From Acinetobacter sp. S54 (lineage in GTDB: Bacteria; Pseudomonadota; Gammaproteobacteria; Pseudomonadales; Moraxellaceae): DNA of 64,000 nt. Location: the NCBI RefSeq assembly GCF_016624945.1, contig NZ_JACVUI010000005.1, positions 1 to 64,000 on the forward strand, written 5' to 3'. Made by a program: the position numbers and the translations under genes. Under the pieces are notes generated by a model that ran no database searches, had not been told where the DNA came from, and saw only the letters and a program-made list of their open reading frames with translations. Below are positions 38,285 to 48,275 of this stretch, in pieces. Each line of letters begins with the position of its first letter. The first letter of the stretch is position 1.

Positions 38285-41107
38285 TTACTGACAAGCTTCA
38301 CAATCAGGATTATCGATTGAACAAGCCATTGGAACAGGGGCTGCTTGGGTAAAACCGTCTTCAGTTGCTTCTGGTTTTATTTCCTGAGCGACTGCCGCAG
38401 CAGGTGCTGCAACAGTTGTGGCTTTAACTGCATTCAATGCACCTGTATTAATGGTTGATTTCTCAGCAGAAGTTGCACCTAAAGCTCGAAGGTAATAGGT
38501 TGTTTTTAAACCACGTAACCAAGCCATTTTATACGTGATGTCCAGCTTCTTACCATTTGCACCTGCAATATACAGGTTCAATGACTGTGCTTGATCGATC
38601 CATTTTTGACGACGTGAGGCAGCATCTACGATCCAGCGTGGCTCAACTTCAAATGCAGTTGCAAAAATGGCTTTTAATTCCTCAGGAATACGTGAAATCT
38701 TCTGTACCGAACCTTCAAAATGTTTTAAGTCATTGACCATCACGCTATCCCAAAGACCACGCTCTTTCAGAGCACGAACAAGGTAAGGGTTGATCACTGT
38801 GAATTCACCAGACAGGTTTGATTTGACATACAAATTCTGGAATGTCGGCTCAATCGATTGAGACACGCCACAAATATTGGAAATCGTTGCAGTCGGTGCA
38901 ATTGCCATCACATTTGAGTTACGCATACCATCTTTTTTAACTTTGGCACGTAATGTGTCCCAGTCCAGACGTTGAGTACGATCCACTTCAAACATGCGTT
39001 CAGGACGAGTTTTAGCCACAATATCCAGAGAATCGATTGGCAAAATACCTTGATCCCAAAGTGAGCCCTCAAATGTTGAATAAACACCGCGTTCCACAGC
39101 AAGTTCACTTGATGTTTGAATTGCATAGTAGCTGATGACTTCCATTGATTCATCCGCAAAATTAACTGCTTCATCAGAACCATAAGCCATGTTTAATTCA
39201 TACAGGGCATCCTGAAAACCCATAATTCCCATACCGACAGGGCGGTGTTTCAGGTTTGAATTTTTTGCTTGTGGCACAGCATAGTAGTTAATGTCGATGA
39301 CGTTATCGAGCATACGTACTGCTGTTTTAATGGTACGTGCCAGTTTCTCACGATCCAATGCACCCCCTTGTACATGTTGCACAAGATTGATTGAACCTAA
39401 GTTACATACTGCGATTTCATCCTGATTAGTATTCAGCGTAATTTCGGTACACAGGTTCGATGAGTGAACTACACCGACATGCTGTTGTGGTGAGCGCAGG
39501 TTACACACGTCTTTGAACGTAATCCATGGATGACCTGTTTCAAACAGCATGGACAGCATTTTGCGCCATAAGTCCTGAGCGCGAACTTTCTTATGTAAGA
39601 AGTTTTGCTCTTTAGCAATCGCTTCATAATGTGCATAACGTTCTGCAAATTCCTGACCTGTTAAATCATGAAGATCAGGAACTTCAGAAGGAGTGAACAA
39701 TGTCCATTCACCATCTTCAAAGACACGTTGCATAAATAAGTCAGGCACCCAGTTAGCTGTATTCATGTCATGGGTACGACGGCGATCATCACCTGTGTTT
39801 TTACGCAGCTCTAAAAACTCTTCGATATCCAAATGCCAAGTTTCAAGATAGGCACACACTGCACCTTTGCGTTTACCACCCTGATTGACTGCAACAGCTG
39901 TATCATTGGCCACTTTCAGGAATGGAACTACGCCTTGCGATTTACCATTGGTCCCTTTAATGTACGAATTAAGGGCACGAACTGGTGTCCAGTCATTCCC
40001 CAAACCACCAGCCCATTTTGATAGCATTGCGTTGTCACGCATTGCACCATAAATGTTATATAGGTCATCGCCAATTGTGGTTAGATAGCAACTAGATAAC
40101 TGCGGGCGTAAAGTCCCTGAGTTAAATAGGGTCGGCGTAGAAGCCATATAATCGAAACTAGACAATAAGTCATAAAACTCGATTGCACGTTCTTCACGAT
40201 TTGCTTCATTCAGTGACAGACCCATGGAAACACGCATAAAGAACAATTGTGGAAGTTCGTAGCGGATACCATCTGAGTGAATGAAGTAACGGTCATATAA
40301 CGTTTGTAAACCTAAGTAAGTAAACTGATTTGAGCGTTCTGGTTTAATTGCTGCGGCAAGTTTGACTAAATCAAAATTTAATAATTCTGGATCTAGTAAC
40401 TCAAGATCGACGCCTTTTTTCAAGAAAGTTTCAAGCGCATCACTTTCCAGTGTATCTTCAGATAGACCTAAAAACTCAAGACCTTTGGCTACCAGTTCAT
40501 TACGCAATAAACGTGCAGTCACATAAGTGTAATTCGGCTCATGTTCAATACGGGTACGCGTTGCCATCATCATGGTGGTGGCGATATCACTGGCTTTTAC
40601 GCCGTTATACAGGTTCTTGATGGTTTCATCGACAATGGCTTGAACATCGATACCCTCCAAACCTTCAGCAGCTTTTTCAACTTCTGCTGAAAGGGCATCC
40701 AGATCCAAAGGCTGAAGTTGGCCATTGGCATCTGTAATCTGTAACGTCGGGTGGTGATTGGCACCTGCTTGCTGCCGAGCATTAGCACGTTGCTCACGAT
40801 AGATGACATAAGCACGAGCAACTTTTTGCTCACCAGTACGCATTAGCGCAAGTTCGACCTGATCCTGAATTTCTTCAATATGAATCGTACCGCCTGAAGG
40901 TAAACGGCGGTTAAAAGTATTCATGACCATTTCTGTAAGTTGAGTAATACGATCGTGGATACGACTTGAATCCGCGCCCTGTTGACCCTCGACCGCCAAA
41001 AATGCTTTACCAATCGCAACGGAAATTTTCTCTGCATCAAATACAGCAACTTCCCCAGTGCGTTTAATCACCTGAAGTTGGCCAGGAGTTGAAGTGATTA
41101 CGCTCAT
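38285..41107 (-). CDS. nrdA: class Ia ribonucleotide reductase alpha subunit
   Basis: R1 subunit of 940 residues that reduces ribonucleoside diphosphates. The N-terminal ATP-cone (about 10-100; VIKRTGEVAVFDAEKI) gives allosteric control. A second cone-like segment follows (about 125-215), and the catalytic core contains LSSCYLTTIGDDL and the NLCTEITLNTNQDEIAVCNL region. The C terminus has the redox pair in SIDNPDCEACQ. The length exceeds E. coli NrdA (761), matching long forms with an extra cone. Upstream lie NrdR-like boxes and a DnaA-like pair. Confidence 0.96.
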   Translation of the reverse strand: MSVITSTPGQLQVIKRTGEVAVFDAEKISVAIGKAFLAVEGQQGADSSRIHDRITQLTEMVMNTFNRRLPSGGTIHIEEIQDQVELALMRTGEQKVARAYVIYREQRANARQQAGANHHPTLQITDANGQLQPLDLDALSAEVEKAAEGLEGIDVQAIVDETIKNLYNGVKASDIATTMMMATRTRIEHEPNYTYVTARLLRNELVAKGLEFLGLSEDTLESDALETFLKKGVDLELLDPELLNFDLVKLAAAIKPERSNQFTYLGLQTLYDRYFIHSDGIRYELPQLFFMRVSMGLSLNEANREERAIEFYDLLSSFDYMASTPTLFNSGTLRPQLSSCYLTTIGDDLYNIYGAMRDNAMLSKWAGGLGNDWTPVRALNSYIKGTNGKSQGVVPFLKVANDTAVAVNQGGKRKGAVCAYLETWHLDIEEFLELRKNTGDDRRRTHDMNTANWVPDLFMQRVFEDGEWTLFTPSEVPDLHDLTGQEFAERYAHYEAIAKEQNFLHKKVRAQDLWRKMLSMLFETGHPWITFKDVCNLRSPQQHVGVVHSSNLCTEITLNTNQDEIAVCNLGSINLVQHVQGGALDREKLARTIKTAVRMLDNVIDINYYAVPQAKNSNLKHRPVGMGIMGFQDALYELNMAYGSDEAVNFADESMEVISYYAIQTSSELAVERGVYSTFEGSLWDQGILPIDSLDIVAKTRPERMFEVDRTQRLDWDTLRAKVKKDGMRNSNVMAIAPTATISNICGVSQSIEPTFQNLYVKSNLSGEFTVINPYLVRALKERGLWDSVMVNDLKHFEGSVQKISRIPEELKAIFATAFEVEPRWIVDAASRRQKWIDQAQSLNLYIAGANGKKLDITYKMAWLRGLKTTYYLRALGATSAEKSTINTGALNAVKATTVAAPAAAVAQEIKPEATEDGFTQAAPVPMACSIDNPDCEACQ

Positions 41108-41194
41108 GTCAGCATAGCTCCATTGTCATCTATAGTTATGTTCATTGGACCGTTTGAATCGGGCGAAAATGGTGGCTCGATATTTGAGGAATAA

Positions 41195-41210
41195 ACACAA
41201 GACTTAGTGG
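41195..41210. promoter_or_regulatory. candidate NrdR box 1
   Basis: ACACAAGACTTAGTGG resembles the NrdR consensus ACACWATATNTWGTGT, with ACAC and TTAGTG ends retained. It lies 88 nt upstream of the nrdA start. A second, weaker box follows 32 bp away. Confidence 0.5.
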
Positions 41211-41226
41211 TTAATGTTTGTTTTAA

Positions 41227-41242
41227 ACACAAGATACGGTAA
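41227..41242. promoter_or_regulatory. candidate NrdR box 2
   Basis: ACACAAGATACGGTAA shares the ACACAAGA half with box 1; the second half is degenerate. The 32-bp offset equals three helical turns, the usual face-to-face arrangement of paired NrdR sites. Confidence 0.4.
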
Positions 41243-41343
41243 TTTTAACCTGATATCAATCTTGACATTTTATTAATTTTTTATTCATTCATTATCTGTC
41301 TGATTCTGCGATGCATAGCTTAGCAAAGTCCTGAAAAATTACG

Positions 41344-41364
41344 TATAGATAACTATGTGGATAA
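41344..41364 (+). promoter_or_regulatory. two DnaA-box-like sites upstream of nrdA
   Basis: TATAGATAA (41344-41352) and the perfect TGTGGATAA (41356-41364) start exactly 12 bp apart, the same spacing as in the cluster after rpe. DnaA boxes are known upstream of nrdAB in E. coli. They lie in the divergent nrdA-bfmR interval. Confidence 0.55.
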
Positions 41365-41557
41365 CTCAAAAAACAAACATTTAGATGCCTAAAGTGACCC
41401 CATGGAAATAATTTGTTTAATATTTATGCGTACTATTTAAAGGATTAAGATAAATGGTAATTTTTAAAGCAAAAAAATAAAATTACTGGAAATTCAAGAG
41501 CTAATAAATTTGCAACAAAATACAACTGGCGTGTATCAGTTTGGTGAACGAGGACTT

Positions 41558-41572
41558 GTTTACAATGTAAAC
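41558..41572. promoter_or_regulatory. 15-bp inverted repeat upstream of bfmR
   Basis: Perfect arms gtttac and gtaaac around aat, 83 nt before the bfmR start. It may be an autoregulatory or other operator. BfmR is known to control its own promoter, but this exact site was not verified. Confidence 0.4.
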
Positions 41573-41654
41573 GTGTGTATATTGCATTCTATGAAGCATG
41601 TCTATCTGTCGGATTTTAAACAGATACACTTAAACATATTACAGGGGCAATTGT

Positions 41655-42371
41655 ATGAGCCAAGAAGAAAAGTTACCCAAGATCCTTATTGTTGAAGATG
41701 ATGAACGTCTTGCACGTTTAACACAGGAATATCTAATTCGTAATGGATTGGAGGTTGGGGTTGAAACAGATGGTAATCGTGCAATCCGCCGTATTATCAG
41801 TGAGCAACCCGATCTAGTGGTACTTGATGTGATGTTACCTGGTGCAGATGGTTTAACCGTTTGTCGTGAAGTTCGTCCTCATTATCATCAGCCTATTCTA
41901 ATGTTAACTGCACGTACCGAAGATATGGATCAGGTTTTAGGTCTGGAAATGGGTGCAGATGACTATGTGGCTAAACCTGTGCAACCACGTGTTTTATTAG
42001 CGCGTATTCGTGCTTTATTACGTCGTACCGATAAAACTGTTGAAGATGAAGTAGCACAGCGTATCGAATTTGATGATTTGGTCATCGATAATGGTGGTCG
42101 TTCAGTGACTTTAAATGGTGATCTGGTAGATTTCACGAGCGCTGAATACGACTTATTATGGCTATTAGCCTCTAATGCAGGTCGTATCTTGTCACGTGAA
42201 GATATTTTTGAACGTCTGCGTGGTATTGAATATGATGGTCAAGACCGTTCAATTGACGTACGTATTTCACGTATTCGTCCAAAAATTGGCGATGATCCAG
42301 AAAACCCGAAACGTATTAAAACTGTGCGTAGTAAAGGTTATCTGTTTGTAAAAGAAACCAATGGTATGTAA
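41655..42371 (+). CDS. bfmR: response regulator BfmR (OmpR family)
   Basis: The 238-residue regulator has a receiver domain (about 8-125) with acidic pocket EDDE, phospho-acceptor Asp58 in VVLDVMLPG and Lys in DDYVAKP. The C-terminal winged-helix domain (about 140-235) contains TSAEYDLLWLLASN and VRSKGYLFV. The sequence matches A. baumannii BfmR almost throughout as remembered. BfmR controls biofilm, Csu pili, capsule and envelope stress resistance. A ggggc site precedes the ATG. bfmS follows after 47 nt. Confidence 0.97.
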   Translation: MSQEEKLPKILIVEDDERLARLTQEYLIRNGLEVGVETDGNRAIRRIISEQPDLVVLDVMLPGADGLTVCREVRPHYHQPILMLTARTEDMDQVLGLEMGADDYVAKPVQPRVLLARIRALLRRTDKTVEDEVAQRIEFDDLVIDNGGRSVTLNGDLVDFTSAEYDLLWLLASNAGRILSREDIFERLRGIEYDGQDRSIDVRISRIRPKIGDDPENPKRIKTVRSKGYLFVKETNGM

Positions 42372-42418
42372 TTTACGCATCCATTGTTTGTTAAACATCT
42401 CCCTATAAGGTTGATTGA

Positions 42419-44080
42419 GTGTTTAAACACAGTATCTTCTTACGCATTTATGCGGGTTTGGTGGTCTTGGTCATGCTGGTGGCTTTGTTTGGCTACCTGT
42501 TGGTTCAGATCATCAATTACCAGCGTGCTCAGGAATATCGTGAGTCCCTGACGGATGGTATTTCATATGTCATTAGTGAGGGAGTAGCTCGGCAACCGGG
42601 AGAGCAACAAAGACTGGACTGGATTTCAGATGCTTCTGATTTACTTGAGTTGCCTATTTATTACGTCGACTCAAATAAAATCGAGCTTTCCAGAACTGAA
42701 AAAAAACGTATTGAAGAACAAAAATCTATCGTCCGTTACGATGCTGAGAATAGCATTGCCTACGTGATAATCGGCTTGCCTGAAGATAATAAGCATTTTC
42801 TTTATGTCAAAGTCGATAAAATAGGTGAGCGCCAAATGAAAGCGCTACCTATTTTTATTTTGGATTACCTGATTTATTATCCGGGACAAGAAAAAGAATA
42901 TATCAGCCGTATTCAAAAACACTTTTCTTACCCACTTTCGATTCAAAATGTCAAAGATATTCAACTGGATTCTGAGCAAATTGGTCGTTTGCGTCAGGAT
43001 CAAAGTGTGATGTTGTATAAAGACAGTGCAACTGTACGTGGAACCACGATTTCAATTGTTTCTCCAATGCCAAATAATCCGACTGAGGTTCTGGTTTTAG
43101 GGCCAGTGCCCATGTTTAATTGGATGCCGTTTCAGTTATCAGCAGGTATTACATTATTTAGCTTGTTTCTGTTGAGTCTGGGAGTCTATGGACTGATTTT
43201 GCCTTTGGAGCGAAAAATTCGGCAAGTACGTTATGCATTGAATCGTATGAAGTCGGGTGATTTGTCATTACGAGTGCCGATTGAAGGTAGTGATGAAATG
43301 GCAAATCTTGCATCCAGTTATAATAATATGTCTGATCATATTCAGCGGCTTATAGAAGCGCAGCGTGAATTGATGCGAGCCGTATCCCATGAGTTGAGAA
43401 CTCCTGTAGCCCGAATTCGTTTTGGTATGGAAATGTTGGCTGAAGAAGATGATTACAATTATCGGATTCAGCAAATGGAAATGATCGATAAAGATATTGA
43501 AGCACTAAATACCTTGATTGATGAGATCATGACTTATGCCAAATTAGAGCAGGGCACTCCATCACTGGATTTTGAAGAAATTGCCTTACTGGATGTGTTG
43601 GATCAAGTTGCAGTTGAAACAGAAGCGTTAAAAACTCAGAAAGAAATTGAACTTATACCGCCACCAAATTATGTCATTGCAGATGCAGAACGTCGTTATT
43701 TACATCGTGTCGTGCAAAATCTGGTAGGAAATGCAGTGCGCCATTGTGATCATAAAGTGCGTATGAGTGGTGGCATAAAGGCGGATGGCAATGCTTTTGT
43801 CTGCGTGGAAGATGATGGCCCTGGCATCCCCGAAGAAGATCGTAAACGTGTTTTTGAGGCATTTGCCCGTCTAGATGACAGTCGAACCCGTGCATCGGGT
43901 GGTTATGGTTTGGGGTTATCCATCGTCAGCCGAATTGCGTACTGGTTTGGTGGCACAATTACTGTGGATGAGAGTCCTGATCTAGGGGGCGCTCGGTTTA
44001 TTATGTTGTGGCCAGCAAAGCGCTTTAATCAAAAACTTAAACAAAAAAATCAGCAGAAACAAAAAGAAAGCACTCAATAG
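42419..44080 (+). CDS. bfmS: sensor histidine kinase BfmS
   Basis: Inner-membrane histidine kinase of 553 residues. Helices lie at about 8-32 and 240-262, flanking a periplasmic sensor domain. HAMP (about 262-315) is followed by a dimerisation domain with phospho-His324 in RAVSHELRTPVARIRFG, and an ATPase domain with NLVGNAVRHC, DDGPGIPEEDR and GGYGLGLSIV. It uses a GTG start at 42419 with aagg upstream. BfmS acts mainly as a negative control on BfmR. The terminator stem overlaps its stop codon. Confidence 0.95.
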   Translation: MFKHSIFLRIYAGLVVLVMLVALFGYLLVQIINYQRAQEYRESLTDGISYVISEGVARQPGEQQRLDWISDASDLLELPIYYVDSNKIELSRTEKKRIEEQKSIVRYDAENSIAYVIIGLPEDNKHFLYVKVDKIGERQMKALPIFILDYLIYYPGQEKEYISRIQKHFSYPLSIQNVKDIQLDSEQIGRLRQDQSVMLYKDSATVRGTTISIVSPMPNNPTEVLVLGPVPMFNWMPFQLSAGITLFSLFLLSLGVYGLILPLERKIRQVRYALNRMKSGDLSLRVPIEGSDEMANLASSYNNMSDHIQRLIEAQRELMRAVSHELRTPVARIRFGMEMLAEEDDYNYRIQQMEMIDKDIEALNTLIDEIMTYAKLEQGTPSLDFEEIALLDVLDQVAVETEALKTQKEIELIPPPNYVIADAERRYLHRVVQNLVGNAVRHCDHKVRMSGGIKADGNAFVCVEDDGPGIPEEDRKRVFEAFARLDDSRTRASGGYGLGLSIVSRIAYWFGGTITVDESPDLGGARFIMLWPAKRFNQKLKQKNQQKQKESTQ

Positions 44081-44094
44081 AGTGCTTTCTTTTT
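44061..44094 (+). terminator. terminator overlapping the bfmS stop
   Basis: Hairpin aaaaagaaagcact / agtgctttctttttg begins within the last codons of bfmS; the TAG stop lies in the loop region. A strong T run follows. Confidence 0.9.
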
Positions 44095-44103
44095 GTACGA
44101 TAT

Positions 44104-44460
44104 TTATTCTTGTAGTGTAGCATCGGGAACGATCAATGATTTGCCTTCACGTAAACTAATCAAAGCATCTTGATTGAAATCAATGAGAAGAAAATTATTT
44201 TCAACATCAATTTTATATCCACTAATGATTTTTTGGTCGCCATTAATGGTTTCCACACGATATTCATCAGTGATATTGAGAATACCCTCTAGATTCGTCG
44301 TGGTTGATGCAAAGTCCTGACGAAACAAATCATAAATATCACGTAAATCAAAAATGGCATTGTCTGCATCGGGGTGCTTCTGGACATATTCTTGAATGTG
44401 ACGAATAAGCAATTGAGCATAAAGAAAGTAATTAGGTTTGTGGGTGTATTGCAGACTCAT
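44104..44460 (-). CDS. hypothetical 118-aa protein
   Basis: A 118-residue soluble protein with a strong aaggag site 9 nt upstream, convergent with bfmS. The first half is helical (YFLYAQLLIRHIQEYVQKH); the second half is beta-rich (GYKIDVENNFLLIDFNQDAL). No known domain was recognised. It is unlikely to be a chance frame because of its ribosome site and average composition. Confidence 0.7.
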   Translation of the reverse strand: MSLQYTHKPNYFLYAQLLIRHIQEYVQKHPDADNAIFDLRDIYDLFRQDFASTTTNLEGILNITDEYRVETINGDQKIISGYKIDVENNFLLIDFNQDALISLREGKSLIVPDATLQE

Positions 44461-45153
44461 TGATTTTACTCCTTATTCTTTGTTTTAGCATACACATCGC
44501 TTCAAAACAGATGTGTATAAAGTTAATTAAAGCATGTAGCTGAATTGCAACGATTTATAAAATTGATTCTGCTTGTCGTGTATTCCTTTGCTCATAAATC
44601 GGATGATCCCGAATATTTTTATTCTTTATAGCGATTTCTCTTTGAATCGGAAGAAAAAGAATACACGGGGAATCACTGATCTATTCTCAAAATAGCATGC
44701 TCTTTTACGTTAGAGATAGTCTTTTTTAATGCTTTAATTTTCGACAAAACTCGATTCTGATGTGGTTTTGTGCAGTCAGGAATAACGAGATAATATTTTT
44801 TAAAAAAATAGTAAAATAATCCGGAAAAATACATTGTACGTTGATTTGGAAAGAGCAAAATTTAAATAAGGACAAAAATGTCCGAAATATTGGTTAAAAT
44901 GTAAGAAAATGAAAAAAATAATCATAATGTGAGAATTGATTTGATAAACCGATAACTACCAGTGGATTTGGCGTTCAAGCCATATGTTTTCTAAAATTGT
45001 CCAAAAAATCATCCTAAAGACTAAGGTGCTTCAACTAGCAACAGAAATTAGAAATCAGGTACAATTGGCGGGATTAATTTTATGTTTGGTGTATTTGAAG
45101 GCCAATACATACATTCTTTGTTAAATAATAGGCCTGCCAGGAGTTATCCCCGC
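44461..45153. other. long AT-rich intergenic region upstream of nuoA
   Basis: About 690 nt without a supported gene. It should contain the nuo promoter and the divergent promoter of the 118-aa gene. A small perfect stem, ggaca-aaaa-tgtcc, lies at about 44870-44883. No tRNA, clear RNA structure or ribosome-bound small ORF was found. The exact nuo promoter is not recognisable by eye. Confidence 0.6.
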
Positions 45154-45705
45154 ATGAGTGCCATTACTCCATACGATTGGGCAATTATTGCCTTCGTGAT
45201 CGGTGTTACATTTCTGTGCGTTTTTATGCTTACCGTTCCCTTGCTCCTAGGGGGTAAATCGTGGGGGCGCGCGAAGCAAGAGCAATTTGAGTCAGGTGTC
45301 GTCAGCGCAGGTGGTGCACGTATCCGCTTGTCAGCAAAGTTCTATCTGGTTGCAATTTTCTTCGTTGTTTTTGACCTTGAAGCGCTCTATCTATACGCAT
45401 GGGCAACCTCAGTTCGTGAAGTGGGTTGGCTTGGTTTTACTACCGTCGTGATTTTCGTTGTCGATTTGTTGATTGCTTTGGTTTATGCATTTGCTGTAGG
45501 TGCATTAAACTGGGCTCCTGCGGATCGCCGTAAGTCAGCAGGAATTAAACCTAAAGTGGGTTCTGCACATATGAATATTGCTGATATTACCCGCTTCAAC
45601 TCTATTGAGGAGTTGGTTATGGATCCTACGGGTCATATTCCAGCTCAATCCTCAGGTCGTATGAAATCTATTTCAGCGACTAAAACGTCATTTGAACAGG
45701 AGTAA
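45154..45705 (+). CDS. nuoA: NADH-quinone oxidoreductase subunit A
   Basis: Membrane subunit of 183 residues of respiratory complex I (proton-pumping NADH dehydrogenase). Three transmembrane helices are visible, and the conserved loop KQEQFESGVVSAGGARIRLSA followed by FFVVFDLEALYLY. The C-terminal tail is longer than in E. coli, typical for Acinetobacter. Start 45154 has caggag 10 nt upstream; an earlier in-frame ATG at 45082 adds an unlikely 24 residues. First gene of the 13-gene nuo operon, 6 nt before nuoB. Confidence 0.96.
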   Translation: MSAITPYDWAIIAFVIGVTFLCVFMLTVPLLLGGKSWGRAKQEQFESGVVSAGGARIRLSAKFYLVAIFFVVFDLEALYLYAWATSVREVGWLGFTTVVIFVVDLLIALVYAFAVGALNWAPADRRKSAGIKPKVGSAHMNIADITRFNSIEELVMDPTGHIPAQSSGRMKSISATKTSFEQE

Positions 45706-45711
45706 CTCGGG

Positions 45712-46389
45712 ATGAAATATACATTAACCCGTGCGAATCCGAGTGCTGATCAATATCCATTGCAAGAACGCCAAATTGTTACTGATCCACTTGAGGAAGA
45801 AGTCAATAAAAATGTCTTCATGACTCGTTTGGAAGATGTGATGCACAATGTGGTCAACTGGGGACGCAAAAACTCAGTCTGGCCATTTAACTTTGGTACT
45901 TCATGCTGTTACGTTGAGTATGCAACGACATTAACAGGTGTACATGATTTGTCACGTTTTGGTGCTGAAGTTATTCGTGCTTCACCACGTCAGGCTGACT
46001 TAATGATTGTTGCTGGAACTTGTTTTGTAAAAATGGCGCCAGTTATTCAACGTCTTTATGAGCAAATGCTAGAGCCAAAATGGGTCATTTCTATGGGAGC
46101 CTGTGCTAACTCGGGCGGTATGTACGACATTTATTCGGTTGTACAGGGTGTTGATAAAATTATTCCTGTTGACGTGTACGTCCCAGGCTGCCCACCACGT
46201 CCTGAAGCTTTGATTCAAGCACTCATGTTACTTCAAGACCAGATTCAGCTAGAGCGCCGTCCACTTTCTGCCGTAATTGGTGATGATCTTAAGCCAGTGT
46301 ATAAGCCAAAGATGATGCCAGAACGCGATCGCAAAAATGCTGAACGTATTGCGGTGAAAAACTTACGCTCTATGGATGAAATTAAATAA
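45712..46389 (+). CDS. nuoB: NADH-quinone oxidoreductase subunit B
   Basis: Peripheral complex I subunit of 225 residues that binds the terminal [4Fe-4S] cluster N2. The ligand cysteines are in [23 protein letters not shown] and [13 protein letters not shown]2 passes electrons to quinone. It lies 6 nt after nuoA. The 86 nt before nuoCD is the longest gap inside the operon, so an internal promoter there is possible. Confidence 0.98.
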   Translation: MKYTLTRANPSADQYPLQERQIVTDPLEEEVNKNVFMTRLEDVMHNVVNWGRKNSVWPFNFGTSCCYVEYATTLTGVHDLSRFGAEVIRASPRQADLMIVAGTCFVKMAPVIQRLYEQMLEPKWVISMGACANSGGMYDIYSVVQGVDKIIPVDVYVPGCPPRPEALIQALMLLQDQIQLERRPLSAVIGDDLKPVYKPKMMPERDRKNAERIAVKNLRSMDEIK

Positions 46390-46475
46390 TTTTCACGATG
46401 AAGTTTTGACATATTCGTAGGATATGGTTCATCAAGAAAATTGACAAAATTTGTATTAAATAGGAAGCCAAGCCA

Positions 46476-48263
46476 ATGGCTGAAACTGACATTGCTATGC
46501 CAGAATCAACGCCAGTTGATTCCCGCCCAGCATTTGCAATCGTAGAAGATCTCAAAGCCAAATTTGGCGAGAACTTTTACGTGCAACTAACGTTTGAAGA
46601 TTTTCCAACGGTCTGGGTTGAGCGCGCACGTATACAAGAAGTTTTAATGTACTTGCGTACGGTATCACGTCCTTATGTGATGCTGTTTGACTTATCTGCA
46701 GTTGATGAGCGTTTGCGTAATAACCGCGATGGTTTACCTGCATCTGATTTCACAGTGTTCTATCACTTATTATCTTTAGAACGTAATAGTGATATTCGTA
46801 TTAAAGTTGCATTGAATGAGAATGATATTAACATTCCAACAGCGACTAACATTTGGCCGAATGCCAACTGGTACGAACGTGAAGCTTACGATATGTTTGG
46901 AATCAATTTCGAAGGGCATCCTATGCTGCGTCGAATTTTGTTGCCAACTTATTGGGAAGGGCATCCGTTACGCAAGGAATACTCAGCTCGTGCTACTGAA
47001 TATACGCCGTATATGCAGAACAAGGCGAAACAGGATTTTGAGCAAGAACATCTTCGTTTTGTCCCAGAAGATTGGGGCCTAACACGCGGTAATGCGGATG
47101 AAGACTTTATGTTCTTGAACTTGGGCCCTAACCATCCATCTGCACACGGTGCATTCCGTGTTATTTTGCAGTTGGATGGCGAAGAAGTAAAAGACTGTGT
47201 ACCTGATATTGGCTATCACCACCGTGGTGTGGAAAAGATGGCTGAGCGTCAAACGTGGCATTCTTTCATTCCTTATACTGACCGTGTTGACTATCTAGGC
47301 GGTTGCGCACAAAACATGCCGTATGTCATGGGCGTAGAGCAACTTGCTGGAATCACCGTTCCTGATCGTGCGCAATGTATTCGTGTCATGATGTCTGAAT
47401 TATTCCGTATCAATAACCACTTGTTGTATATCGGTACGGCGATTCAGGATGCGGGGGGTATGACTCCTGTATTCTATATGTTTGCTGACCGTCAAAAAAT
47501 CTATGACGCAATTGAAGCGATCACAGGTTTCCGTATGCACCCTGCGTGGTTCCGTATCGGCGGAACGGCACACGATCTTCCAAATAATTGGCAAAAACTG
47601 ATTCGTGATATTCTCGAATGGATGCCAAAACGGTTGAAGGAATATCATACTGCTGCACTGAAAAACTCTGTATTTGAAGGCCGTACACGTAATGTTGCCC
47701 AATATGATGCAAAATCTGCGTTAGCTTGGGGCGTAACAGGAACTGGTTTACGTGCAACAGGTATTGATTTTGATGTGCGTAAATATCGTCCGTATAGTGG
47801 CTATGAAAATTACGATTTTGAAGTGCCTCTGGAATACGAAGGCGATGCTTATGCTCGTGTGATGGTGCACTATCGTGAAATCGAAGAGTCCTTGAAAATT
47901 GTTAAACAGTGTCTGGATAATATGCCGTCTGGTGCATATAAAGCAGATCATCCTCTGGCAGTACCACCGCCGAAAGATAAAACCTTGCAAGACATTGAAA
48001 CCCTGATTACGCATTTCTTAAGTGTGTCGTGGGGGCCAGTTATGCCTGCAGGTGAAGCATCAGTGATGGCTGAAGTCGTAAAAGGCGCGTCTAACTATTA
48101 TTTGACTTCCGATAAGTCAACGATGAGTTATCGTACCCGTATTCGTACACCAACCTTTACACACTTGCAGCAAATTCCTTCGGTGATTAACGGAAGTCTG
48201 GTCTCAGACTTGATCATTTATCTGGCAACCATTGATGTGGTTATGGCCGACGTGGATCGTTAA
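46476..48263 (+). CDS. nuoCD: NADH-quinone oxidoreductase subunits C/D fused
   Basis: Fused 30-kDa and 49-kDa complex I subunits (595 residues), as in E. coli. The C part (about 20-190) contains [19 protein letters not shown] and the GHPLRKEY motif. The D part (from about 205) contains [13 protein letters not shown], quinone-site residues in [15 protein letters not shown], and [11 protein letters not shown] near the end. It helps form the quinone cavity with NuoB. A modest aggaag precedes the ATG. Confidence 0.98.
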   Translation: MAETDIAMPESTPVDSRPAFAIVEDLKAKFGENFYVQLTFEDFPTVWVERARIQEVLMYLRTVSRPYVMLFDLSAVDERLRNNRDGLPASDFTVFYHLLSLERNSDIRIKVALNENDINIPTATNIWPNANWYEREAYDMFGINFEGHPMLRRILLPTYWEGHPLRKEYSARATEYTPYMQNKAKQDFEQEHLRFVPEDWGLTRGNADEDFMFLNLGPNHPSAHGAFRVILQLDGEEVKDCVPDIGYHHRGVEKMAERQTWHSFIPYTDRVDYLGGCAQNMPYVMGVEQLAGITVPDRAQCIRVMMSELFRINNHLLYIGTAIQDAGGMTPVFYMFADRQKIYDAIEAITGFRMHPAWFRIGGTAHDLPNNWQKLIRDILEWMPKRLKEYHTAALKNSVFEGRTRNVAQYDAKSALAWGVTGTGLRATGIDFDVRKYRPYSGYENYDFEVPLEYEGDAYARVMVHYREIEESLKIVKQCLDNMPSGAYKADHPLAVPPPKDKTLQDIETLITHFLSVSWGPVMPAGEASVMAEVVKGASNYYLTSDKSTMSYRTRIRTPTFTHLQQIPSVINGSLVSDLIIYLATIDVVMADVDR

Positions 48264-48275
48264 GGGGTACGCATT

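Noticed and set aside
44673..44858. 61-codon minus-strand frame in the nuoA upstream region
   Set aside because: Begins with TTG, has no ribosome-binding site and no recognisable pattern; likely chance.
46400..46475. TTGACA-like sequences between nuoB and nuoCD
   Set aside because: No -10 element at acceptable spacing, so an internal promoter is not annotated.
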